From the NCBI GenBank assembly GCA_041390105.1, contig JAWKQO010000004.1, positions 248,001 to 312,000 of the forward strand: a stretch of 64,000 nt of DNA, given 5' to 3'. Source of the stretch: Gemmatimonadota bacterium (lineage in GTDB: Bacteria > Gemmatimonadota > Gemmatimonadetes > Longimicrobiales > Gaopeijiaceae). The position numbers and the translations under genes were made by a program. Shown piece by piece: positions 1 to 7,814 of this stretch (within the stretch, counting starts at the first letter, position 1; the number at the start of each line of letters is the position of its first letter). The notes under the pieces were generated by a model. The model was not told the DNA's origin. It was given only the letters and a program-made list of their open reading frames with translations, and searched no databases.

Positions 1-1660
1 GGATGCGGACGGGGCTTCCGTCGTCGAAGCGCAGGGACGTCCAGATCCGGTCGCTCCGCCGGCGTGCGTCGACAATCACCGGATCGGTGGACACTTCGAA
101 CAGCTGATCCATTCCTTCCGTCACCGCGCTGCGCAGCAGCGCGGCGCGAGGTACGGTGCGATCCAGGGGCCCCCGGGTCACCGGCTCCGATCCAGCCTCC
201 GCGAACGTCACGGGCCCGCCCGTGAGGGCGGCGGTGAGCAGCGTGGCGGCGTACTCGTTGTTGGAGCAGCGCAGGAAGTAGCGGAGATCGATGCGCCCGG
301 TGCGGGGGGCCGGGCAGTGCAGCTCGGTAGTGAACCCCCTGGAGGCCGGCACAGCCGCAGCGCCAGCCACCCGTGTGACGCGTCCGCTGCGGGCCGGGAT
401 CTCCAATCGTCCCAGCTCGGGCCGCCGGGAGAGGATGGCAGCCGCCAGGATGGGCTTGATGGCGGACCCGGGCACCAGGCGTTGGAGCAGGCCGCTACGA
501 CCGGGCTCGCTGCGCTCGCCCGTCTCGGCGAGCGCCACGACCGCGCCGTCGGGAATGCGGGTCAACACCACGCCGCCGAACTCCACGCCCACCGGCAGCG
601 CGCGCGCGAAAGCTCCCAACTCTTCCGTGAGCTCGGCGGTCAGCTCAGCATCGACGGAGAGCACCAGGTCCGCACCCAATGCCGCGGGGCGTTCCGGGGA
701 AAGGGGACTCCTCCCTACCGCGGCGAGCAGGTCCAAGGGGGCGATCGTCGAACCGCGCCTCCGCGCACGTCCGTTGATCCACTGCGGCACGGACAACACG
801 CCGTCATCCAGAGTGCCAAAGGTGAGTGGCTCCAAGGGCTCGATCCGTAGAATGGCCCCGGCCTGGAGCCGTAGGGAGTCGTCCGGCTCCAAGCGAACAC
901 CATCGATGGCAACCGGCGCCCAACCTGCGACCAGTCGGGGTCGCCCACCCTCCAGCGCCACGTCGCGTAGGACCGCCTGCGCCGTGCGGGCCTCCGACAG
1001 GCAGTAAACGCGCGCGTCGCGATCCCCGACCTCGAACTCACAGGCGCGGGACCGCCCGCCGCTCTTCACGCGCAACCGGTGCGACTCGTCCAACGGCACG
1101 CGCACGGCCGGGTTGGACAGACCCCAGTCCCGGTCCGCCCGCACGGTGCGCACCGCTCCCTCCCATTCATCATCGAACGGAGACTCCACCCGCCGACTCC
1201 AGGCCGCGGCGGTGCGCGTGACACCCAGGGACCCGTCCGGTCGTCGCTCGGGCCGGAAGAGCGAGGGGTTGTAGGGCCGGATGCGCTCGAAGGCGGCCGG
1301 ATCATCTTTGGCCAGGCGAATCCACTCGCGCTGGAATCGGTTGTAGCGCAGCACTTCTCCATGCAGAAAGCCGCCCGAGCCCAGGGATGGTGGGGCCGAG
1401 GCTTCGACGACGAGCGTGTCGTAACGGATACGGCGGCCGGCAATGACCGTGTCGACGCCGACGAAGTGGAGGGGAGCCACCGGTCCCGCCTGGACCAACT
1501 CGTCGATGGCGTGGAGCAGCGTTGCGTACTCGAGTCCTTGTGACTCGGGGCGGGCCAGGCCTTGGCGTACCACACCGACGCTCACCGCGAGCAACGCCAC
1601 CCCCGTGGCTCCGAGTCCGGTCAACACACAGACCGCGAGCAGATTGCCCTTGCCCTTCAT
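1..1660 (-). CDS. Penicillin-binding-like transpeptidase, partial (runs off left edge)
   Basis: The frame is open for 553 codons from the ATG at 1660 to the window edge, so the C-terminus is missing. One N-terminal membrane helix (about residues 6-30) is followed by a non-catalytic region and a transpeptidase-type domain. The active-site SxxK motif is visible as PGSAIKP (Ser399, Lys402) and the SxN motif as CSNN (Ser466-Asn468). The KTG motif would lie outside the window. Family knowledge: such proteins cross-link peptidoglycan in the periplasm, and class B enzymes work with a SEDS glycosyltransferase. The start ATG overlaps the TGA of the upstream SEDS-like gene (ATGA, 1657-1660), so translation is probably coupled. 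The sequence between helix and catalytic domain is unfamiliar and divergent. A beta-lactam-sensor or inactive relative cannot be excluded without the missing end. Confidence 0.75.
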   Translation of the reverse strand, partial: MKGKGNLLAVCVLTGLGATGVALLAVSVGVVRQGLARPESQGLEYATLLHAIDELVQAGPVAPLHFVGVDTVIAGRRIRYDTLVVEASAPPSLGSGGFLHGEVLRYNRFQREWIRLAKDDPAAFERIRPYNPSLFRPERRPDGSLGVTRTAAAWSRRVESPFDDEWEGAVRTVRADRDWGLSNPAVRVPLDESHRLRVKSGGRSRACEFEVGDRDARVYCLSEARTAQAVLRDVALEGGRPRLVAGWAPVAIDGVRLEPDDSLRLQAGAILRIEPLEPLTFGTLDDGVLSVPQWINGRARRRGSTIAPLDLLAAVGRSPLSPERPAALGADLVLSVDAELTAELTEELGAFARALPVGVEFGGVVLTRIPDGAVVALAETGERSEPGRSGLLQRLVPGSAIKPILAAAILSRRPELGRLEIPARSGRVTRVAGAAAVPASRGFTTELHCPAPRTGRIDLRYFLRCSNNEYAATLLTAALTGGPVTFAEAGSEPVTRGPLDRTVPRAALLRSAVTEGMDQLFEVSTDPVIVDARRRSDRIWTSLRFDDGSPVRI

Positions 1661-4600
1661 CGAGCGCCCTCTTCCGAAAGACCCGCCAGCCCCACGAAGA
1701 CCGCGGTGCCGATTCCACTCACCAGCACCACGTCGGCCCAGGAATTCAGCCCCAGGAAGGGCATGTTCTGACCCGTGAGCGGCACCAACCCGAGGTTGGA
1801 AGCCGCGACGTAGGCAGCGGGCAGCGTGAGCCACAGCGCGCTCCCCACCGTGAGCGCCAGCGCAGCCAGCCCGTCCGGCGATTCACCCACCGTGGCACGC
1901 ACACGCAACACCCAGAGCGCCACCACCGCGATCAGCGCGAGGTAGAGCAGGAGCACGGCGAGACCGCCGAGCGCCCCGTGCTCTGCCAGCACATAGACCG
2001 AGAACGCGTTCTCCGCGTACGACACCACCGTCGGGACACCCCGACCCAGGGCCGTCATCCCCGCGAGTCCCGCCCCGGTCCACCCAGCCGTTGCGTACGC
2101 TCGTCCACCCCAGACCTGCTCCAGTGATGGCGCCGCAGCCAGGAGCGCCTCAGAGGGTCCCGCGTACGCCAGTGCCTCCTCCACGAGCGCGGGATCGGAG
2201 GCAGCCAGCCCTCGCACCGTGGCACGGGTCACCGGTGTGCCCAGACCCACCCGGCGCAGCGCGTCTACGAAGCCGTTGCCGAGGCCGCCGAACGCTCGCG
2301 AGTACTCCGCAACGCTGCCCGCCTCACGCAGATCCCCCAGCGACGGGCGGAGCACGGAGATCGCTGCCAGGCTGACCACCAGCAACACCGCCAGAGACGC
2401 CGCGACCAGTGAACGGGGCAAGCGATCGATGCGGGTAGCCAGCAGCACGGTGGCCATCATGGGCAGGAAGAACACCAGGCCCAATCCGAAGTCGAAGACC
2501 ATGAAGACGAGCAAGACGCCCACCGGAATCACCAGCAGCGCGAGCGCACTCAAGGGGGAATCCCCTTCATCGAGCACGCGCCGGCAGGCCAGACCTGCCC
2601 GTACTGCGAGCAGAAACAACAGGAAGACCAGGGCGAAGCGCACCACGGGAGGGATCGTCTGGAAGTTGAGGAAGGTGAGGCCCGCCAAGGTCAGCACCAC
2701 GCCGATCCAGCCGATTCCCGACAACGCGGAGCGACCCACCTCCAGCAGGCTGCGGTACGCGACCAGCACGCGGCGTTCACCGCCCGCCGGCCCGCGGGCC
2801 AGCCACCCGCCCAACCCGATCATCGACGCGGCGAGTAGCACCGTCGGTAGCGTCGCGGTTCCCAGCAACAGCCAGGCACCACCCGGAACCACCAGCGCCA
2901 CCAGTACGAACAGCGCTCCTGCCCGCTTCGTCGGCGAACCGAATCGGTTCCCTCGCTCCAGGGCGAGGGCCAACAGGAACAGCGCCAAGCCTCCCAGCAC
3001 CGGAAGCAGAGCCACCACGGGCGCCTGGATGGTGAGCGCCAGCACCATGGCCGAGGTCGCTGCCATCCCGAAGGTCCGCAAGGGACGACTGCCCTGTGCA
3101 TCCGCAGTCAGGACATCAATGGGCCGCGGTGCCTGCCCGGGCAGCGGCCCCGTGCGTCCGAAGAGGCCGAGCCCCACCCAGGCCAGCACGCCCACCACTG
3201 CCGCGACCAGTCCCAAGCCAGCCTCGGGCCGCTGCCACACCAGCGCGGCCGCGCAGACAATGAACACCACCCATGCCAGCACAGAGAGCGGTCTGTTCCT
3301 TCCCGAGTCCGCGCCAGTGCCGATCGCTCCGGGCAACTCTCGCCGCGTCGCCTCGCTCACGCCCGGCAGGAGCCGTGCCCGGATCGGACGTTCGAGAACG
3401 CGGGCGACGCGCCACACCGTCGGCGTCCAGGCACTCCAACGCCCCAGCAACACCAGCAACGTGGCGAATGCGATCCACAGGCCCACCGCCGTGGCGGCGG
3501 CCCGGTCATAGAACGGGGCGGCATAGGCTACCCGCAGGCCCAACGCCAGGCGTACGCCCAGGAAGATCAGGAACAGGTTGAGCAGGGACCACGCCGCCGT
3601 GGGGGTAGGTGCGTCGGTTCTCAACTGGCGCGCCAGCGAGGGGTTGCCCAAGAGGACCAACAGGGCCGCCGTGAAGAGCAGATACAGACCCAACACGGTC
3701 AGCAGCACGGCGCTCTGCCGTGCGCTCGCGGCCCGATGCACCCGGAGCAACAGGCCGGCGTCTGGGGCACGGGCATCGCGCTTCTCCGCTGACAGCGTCC
3801 GCACTTCGCCATAGGGCAGCGGCACGATCTCGTCGGCCGCGACCAGTCGCGCCTGGTCGCGTTCAGTCTCCAGGCGCGCCAGCACCGCGTAGCGTGCCGT
3901 ATCCAGACCAAAGCCCGAAACGTCGAAGTGCGCTTGTGGTGCTGGAAGTGGCCCGGACGAGAGCAAGCCGCACCGGTTCACGGCGGAGCCGCACGCTTCC
4001 GCGGAGGGCAGCGCCCAGCCTGTGGGACGCGGTCCCTGAACGAAGCGCACCGCCAACGGCGGTGAAACCCGGGAAAGACCGGGCACTCGGTCCACGGCGA
4101 ATGCCCAGGAGCGCCCGCGCGAGCTCACCCACACCGTATCGCCGCGAGCCAGCCCCACACCGTCCGGACCCAGATCGGGATCGCGTCGTGAGACGACGCG
4201 ATAGGTGGGAAGTCGCACATGGAGCCGCCCGAGACTTCGTTCGGGCCGGACCATGGTGAGCACCAGGTCTTCGCCGACGATGCGATCGGGGAGCGCGCCC
4301 CACGCGAGTTCGGCCAAGGGAATGCCGGCCCGCAATCGCTGTTCCAGGATCCGGTCGAGAATCGGATCGGGATGCTCCAGCGAGGCCCGTGCGCCACCCC
4401 ACTCCAGGTAGCCGCGCCGGCCCTGCGCCTCCAGGCGCAGCACGCTGGAGTCGTTGTTCAACACCAGCGTGAGGGGCGACGTGCGTGTGAGGGTATGCCC
4501 GAGCACGGAGCGGCGGCCCCGCGAGCGCAGCAGGCCTCCCGGCCCGCGGCGCACACGGATCATCTCCACTCCCCGAGCCTGGTCGATCACGAACGTCGAG

Positions 4601-5037
4601 TCGGTGGCGGCGGCGAGGCGAAGGCTCCAGCGATCGAGGTCGCGGATGTCGCCCTCGAGACGGACGTCCAGCCCCGTCACTCCGACCCCTACCTGGAGGG
4701 GCGCCGCGGACGGCTCGAACCACACCCCCGGGACCTCGAGACGCTCGCTCCGCTGCCGGTGCGATTCGACGTAGAACAGGAAGAGGTTCGCCAGACACAC
4801 GCCGGTCAGCGTGAAGAGCGTGACGCCGAACCAGGAGAGCGACAGCGAGCGACGCACCCGCGGCAGACTCAGCACGGCCAGTCCGCCGAGCAGCAAGCCC
4901 AGCCACAACGACAACCAGGGCCACTGCGGGCGGGCACGCCCCGCCCAGGCGAGCAAGGCCATCGCCGTCGCCAACCCGAACCAGAAGACGGTCCGGGCCC
5001 GACCGGCGACCACGGGTGGGGACTCGTGGGCAGGCAT
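1657..5037 (-). CDS. Giant divergent SEDS (FtsW/RodA-like) membrane protein
   Basis: This 1126-residue protein is about three times the usual SEDS length. Three N-terminal helices (about 17-90) are followed by a periplasmic domain of about 350 residues (91-440, with Cys349 and Cys356) and then many helices. SEDS signatures are recognisable near the C-terminus: FDFGLGLVFFLPM (from 848), VYVLAEHGALGG (1014-1025) and LVPLTGQNMPFLGLNSW (1084-1100), which matches the family's PVTGIPLPFISYGG segment. In known SEDS polymerases a catalytic Asp sits in TDFIFAVLAE. Here the aligned stretch is NAFSVYVLAE, with Ala1011 in the Asp column. A GAGGGGG Shine-Dalgarno sequence lies 5 bases before the ATG. It is coupled by a 4-base overlap to the PBP-like gene, which supports a SEDS-PBP pair. 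Whether it polymerises glycan is uncertain. Confidence 0.75.
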   Translation of the reverse strand: MPAHESPPVVAGRARTVFWFGLATAMALLAWAGRARPQWPWLSLWLGLLLGGLAVLSLPRVRRSLSLSWFGVTLFTLTGVCLANLFLFYVESHRQRSERLEVPGVWFEPSAAPLQVGVGVTGLDVRLEGDIRDLDRWSLRLAAATDSTFVIDQARGVEMIRVRRGPGGLLRSRGRRSVLGHTLTRTSPLTLVLNNDSSVLRLEAQGRRGYLEWGGARASLEHPDPILDRILEQRLRAGIPLAELAWGALPDRIVGEDLVLTMVRPERSLGRLHVRLPTYRVVSRRDPDLGPDGVGLARGDTVWVSSRGRSWAFAVDRVPGLSRVSPPLAVRFVQGPRPTGWALPSAEACGSAVNRCGLLSSGPLPAPQAHFDVSGFGLDTARYAVLARLETERDQARLVAADEIVPLPYGEVRTLSAEKRDARAPDAGLLLRVHRAASARQSAVLLTVLGLYLLFTAALLVLLGNPSLARQLRTDAPTPTAAWSLLNLFLIFLGVRLALGLRVAYAAPFYDRAAATAVGLWIAFATLLVLLGRWSAWTPTVWRVARVLERPIRARLLPGVSEATRRELPGAIGTGADSGRNRPLSVLAWVVFIVCAAALVWQRPEAGLGLVAAVVGVLAWVGLGLFGRTGPLPGQAPRPIDVLTADAQGSRPLRTFGMAATSAMVLALTIQAPVVALLPVLGGLALFLLALALERGNRFGSPTKRAGALFVLVALVVPGGAWLLLGTATLPTVLLAASMIGLGGWLARGPAGGERRVLVAYRSLLEVGRSALSGIGWIGVVLTLAGLTFLNFQTIPPVVRFALVFLLFLLAVRAGLACRRVLDEGDSPLSALALLVIPVGVLLVFMVFDFGLGLVFFLPMMATVLLATRIDRLPRSLVAASLAVLLVVSLAAISVLRPSLGDLREAGSVAEYSRAFGGLGNGFVDALRRVGLGTPVTRATVRGLAASDPALVEEALAYAGPSEALLAAAPSLEQVWGGRAYATAGWTGAGLAGMTALGRGVPTVVSYAENAFSVYVLAEHGALGGLAVLLLYLALIAVVALWVLRVRATVGESPDGLAALALTVGSALWLTLPAAYVAASNLGLVPLTGQNMPFLGLNSWADVVLVSGIGTAVFVGLAGLSEEGAR

Positions 5038-5104
5038 GCGACCCCCTCGGATGGAGAAGCGACGTGGGGGCCCTACGAAAGGCTCACTCCGACGGTTTCC
5101 GACC

Positions 5105-6016
5105 TCAGGCGCGGTCCAGCACGTAGGCCAGCGCCGTCCGTCCTTCTGCGAGCAGGGCAGGATCGTCCGACTCGAGGCCGTACCACGTCACTGCAGCGGC
5201 GTGGAAGGCAGCGCGTCGGCGTGCGATGGAGAGCCATTCCTCGGGCACCGCGCCGTAGGCGTCGAAGAAGTCCGCCCGCGCGCCGGGAGGGAAGAACCCG
5301 AAGGCGACCATCAAATCGGTGGCGGGACTGCCGAGATGGACGTCTCCCCAGTCGATGACGCCGGTCAGCGTCCGGTCGGTGGCGACGATCAGGTGCCGCG
5401 CGTAGAGGTCACCGTGGACGACGGTGCCCCCGCCCGGGGAGCCGGTGGGTTCCGCCCCAGCCTCAAGCAACCCCATCCACGGGCTGGGATTGTCGATGAC
5501 GCCGGCGCGTGCCAGCACAGTCAGTCGCTCCTCCATCGCCGCCAGGCGGTGGGCAAAGCGGTCTCGCTGCAGCTCATCCGGGGGCAACGGCAACCCATCG
5601 GACGGGAGCCCGTGCAGGGCCCGCACGAACCGCCCGAGCCCGGGAGCCGTCTGGCGTCGCTCGGACGGCGTCAGGTGCATCCGGCAGGCCGTCTCGCCCT
5701 GCAACAACGCGTATCCGGCGAACGGCCACGGAAACGGGTCCTGGGGCTCGGATACCCAAACGGGTGTGGGGATCCGGAGCGGCAGGTGGGGCTCCAACCT
5801 GGGCAGCACGGCGCATTCCGTCCGGAGCAGCGCGGCCGCGCTCTCCTTGCGCGGGAAGCGGAACACCCACGAACCGTCCACCAGGAAGGCCGTGTTGTCC
5901 CAGCCGCCCCCGAGAGGACGCACCTCCGCCCCCTGAAAGCGCGGGAAGCGTGTGCCGATCAGGCGCGCGGCCAGGGCCGCGTCCACGCTCCACTCCGCAG
6001 TCCAGGGACGGCTCAT
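5105..6016 (-). CDS. Aminoglycoside/macrolide-phosphotransferase-family kinase
   Basis: A 303-residue protein of the APH fold. The catalytic loop is VVHGDLYARHLIV (His201, Asp203) and the metal-binding Asp lies in GVIDWGD (Asp222). The residue after the catalytic Asp that is usually Asn (HGDxxxxN) is His208, as in macrolide phosphotransferases. An N-lobe Lys/Arg-rich strand (WVFRFPRKE) is present. I chose the ATG at 6016 over the one at 6046 because GGAGGAG lies about 11 bases upstream and the APH fold begins there. It sits 72 bases after purK and 67 bases before the SEDS gene on the same strand. The substrate is unknown; most chromosomal members phosphorylate small molecules other than antibiotics, so resistance should not be assumed. 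Confidence 0.8.
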   Translation of the reverse strand: MSRPWTAEWSVDAALAARLIGTRFPRFQGAEVRPLGGGWDNTAFLVDGSWVFRFPRKESAAALLRTECAVLPRLEPHLPLRIPTPVWVSEPQDPFPWPFAGYALLQGETACRMHLTPSERRQTAPGLGRFVRALHGLPSDGLPLPPDELQRDRFAHRLAAMEERLTVLARAGVIDNPSPWMGLLEAGAEPTGSPGGGTVVHGDLYARHLIVATDRTLTGVIDWGDVHLGSPATDLMVAFGFFPPGARADFFDAYGAVPEEWLSIARRRAAFHAAAVTWYGLESDDPALLAEGRTALAYVLDRA

Positions 6017-6088
6017 TGCGGACACCGCTCCTCCACGGACGCACACCGATGCTGCGCGTCCGCGGTCTTCGGCGCCAGTCGCACGCGT

Positions 6089-7132
6089 CTAGGCGCCGGG
6101 TTCCACGCGATTGACGTGACCCAACTTCCGGCCGGGTCTCGGTGCCTTTCCGTAGAGGTGTACGTGCGCACCGGCCTCCGCCAGCATCCCTCGTACATCT
6201 CCCACCGCACCGATCAGATTCGTCATCACTGTTCGACCGGTCGGGGCCGTCGAGCCGAGCGGCATCCCGGTGATCGCACGCAAGTGATTCTCGAATTGGG
6301 ACGTGACCGACCCATCCTGCGTCCAGTGCCCCGAGTTGTGCACGCGCGGGGCAACCTCGTTGGCCAGCAGGGTGTCCCCGATCTGGAAGAGCTCGATCGC
6401 GATCACACCGACGTAGTCCAGACGCTCCATCAGGTCCAGAGCATACGAACGGGCTCGTTGCTCGAGGGACGGCGTGAGGTCGGGCGCGGGAGCCACGGTC
6501 TCGTGCAGGATCCCCTGCTCATGGCGGTTCTGCACCAGCGGATAGTGGGCGAACTCGCCGTCGAGCCCACGCACCGCCACAATGGACAACTCTCGATCGA
6601 AGGGCACGAAGCGCTCGGCGATGCAGCTGCGGCCCTGAACCGCCTCCCAGGCCGGACCCGCGTCGTCTGCGGAGCGCAGCACGAACTGACCCTTCCCGTC
6701 ATAACCCAAGGTCCGGGTCTTCAGCACGAGGGGCAGCCCCAAGGCGTCCAGCGCAGCACGCAGATCCGCGGTCGAGTCCACGGCGCGATACTCGCTCACC
6801 GGGATTCCCACCGCGGCCAGACCCCGGCGCTCCGTCAGGCGATCCTGACCGACCGCCAGCGCAGCCGGGCCCGGCCTGACCGGAAGCCGTTCGGCGAGAA
6901 AGTGCGTGGACGCCGCCGGCACGTTCTCGAATTCGTAGGTGACCACGGAAAGCCCGTCTGCGAAGCGCTCCAGCGCGGCCGGATCGTCATAGGGAGCCTG
7001 CACGATCTCACCGAGCTCGGCCGCGGGAGGGTTCGCAGCAGGCTCCAGGAACCGGAACGTGAGTCCCAGCGGGCGTCCGGCGAGGGCCAGCATCTGTCCG
7101 AGCTGGCCACCGCCGAGAATGCCGACCCTCAC
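6089..7132 (-). CDS. purK: N5-carboxyaminoimidazole ribonucleotide synthase PurK
   Basis: 347 residues, normal PurK length. It converts AIR, bicarbonate and ATP to N5-CAIR in cytoplasmic de novo purine synthesis. The N-terminus MRVGILGGGQLGQMLA is the typical PurK dinucleotide-fold opening. ATP-grasp features follow: VVTYEFENVP, LVLKTRTLGYDGKGQ and the metal-binding end VAPRVHNSGHWTQ. The start is GTG (7130-7132) and overlaps the TGA of purE (7129-7131), so PurE and PurK are translationally coupled in the usual order for the bacterial two-step route. Nothing is missing from the active site as far as can be judged by eye. Confidence 0.97.
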   Translation of the reverse strand: MRVGILGGGQLGQMLALAGRPLGLTFRFLEPAANPPAAELGEIVQAPYDDPAALERFADGLSVVTYEFENVPAASTHFLAERLPVRPGPAALAVGQDRLTERRGLAAVGIPVSEYRAVDSTADLRAALDALGLPLVLKTRTLGYDGKGQFVLRSADDAGPAWEAVQGRSCIAERFVPFDRELSIVAVRGLDGEFAHYPLVQNRHEQGILHETVAPAPDLTPSLEQRARSYALDLMERLDYVGVIAIELFQIGDTLLANEVAPRVHNSGHWTQDGSVTSQFENHLRAITGMPLGSTAPTGRTVMTNLIGAVGDVRGMLAEAGAHVHLYGKAPRPGRKLGHVNRVEPGA

Positions 7133-7650
7133 GGTGCGGGCTGCGTCGGGTCGGGGTCGGCCAGGACCGCTTCGGTGCGGGCGGCGCGGTAGGCACGCAC
7201 ACGCTCGCGGATCGCGGGGCGGTGGGTTCCGAGGATCTGGGCCGCCAGCAGCGCGGCATTCTGCGCACCAGCCTTCCCGATGGCCAGCGTGCCCACCGGA
7301 ACGCCGCCCGGCATCTGAACGATGGAGAGCAGTGAATCGAGACCATGCAGCGTACGGCTCTCGACAGGCACACCCAGCACGGGCAGCACGGTCTTCGACG
7401 CGGTCATGCCGGGGAGGTGCGCGGCGCCCCCGGCTCCGGCGATGATGACCTCGAGCCCGCGGTCCTCCGCCCGGGCAGCGTACTCGAAGAGGAGGTCGGG
7501 CGTGCGATGTGCGGACACGACGCGCACCTCATGCGGAATGCCCAGTTCCTCCAGGAGATCCACAGCATGACGTAGGGTCTCCCAGTCGGACCGGGACCCC
7601 ATGATCACACCCACCAAAGCCGCATCCTGCATGCGCTGCGCTCGCCGCAT
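7129..7650 (-). CDS. purE: N5-CAIR mutase PurE
   Basis: 173 residues. It converts the PurK product N5-CAIR to CAIR in purine synthesis. The conserved PurE core is clear: VIMGSRSDWET near the N-terminus, VVSAHRTPD, VIIAGAGGAAHLPGMTAS and the PVGTLAIGKAGAQNAALLAA helix. Presence of PurK next door marks this as a class I PurE. The ATG at 7650 gives seven extra residues before MQDAALVG; the ATG at 7632 is equally plausible because neither has a clear Shine-Dalgarno sequence. The gene is first in the run purE-purK-phosphotransferase-SEDS-PBP and is divergent from the acyl-CoA oxidase gene. The 164-base gap should hold both promoters, though I could not pick them out. Confidence 0.96.
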   Translation of the reverse strand: MRRAQRMQDAALVGVIMGSRSDWETLRHAVDLLEELGIPHEVRVVSAHRTPDLLFEYAARAEDRGLEVIIAGAGGAAHLPGMTASKTVLPVLGVPVESRTLHGLDSLLSIVQMPGGVPVGTLAIGKAGAQNAALLAAQILGTHRPAIRERVRAYRAARTEAVLADPDPTQPAP

Positions 7651-7814
7651 CGGGGAACGGGAAAACGTTCAGGTTCGCGCGCGCGGCCGGGCAGGTCAAG
7701 CAGCGCTGGGCGGCGCTCGCGATCGCCCCGGGCCAGGTGCTGCGCGCGACTGCGGCCCCGGCACGCGATTCGCTACCTTCGAGGGAGCCATCCACCCGGA
7801 CCGGACACGGAGTC

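Noticed and set aside
4811..7192. A 793-codon open frame on the plus strand opposite the phosphotransferase and purK.
   Set aside because: Shadow frame of GC-rich genes; its product is low-complexity (Arg/Gly/Gln-rich) and the opposite strand encodes recognised enzymes.
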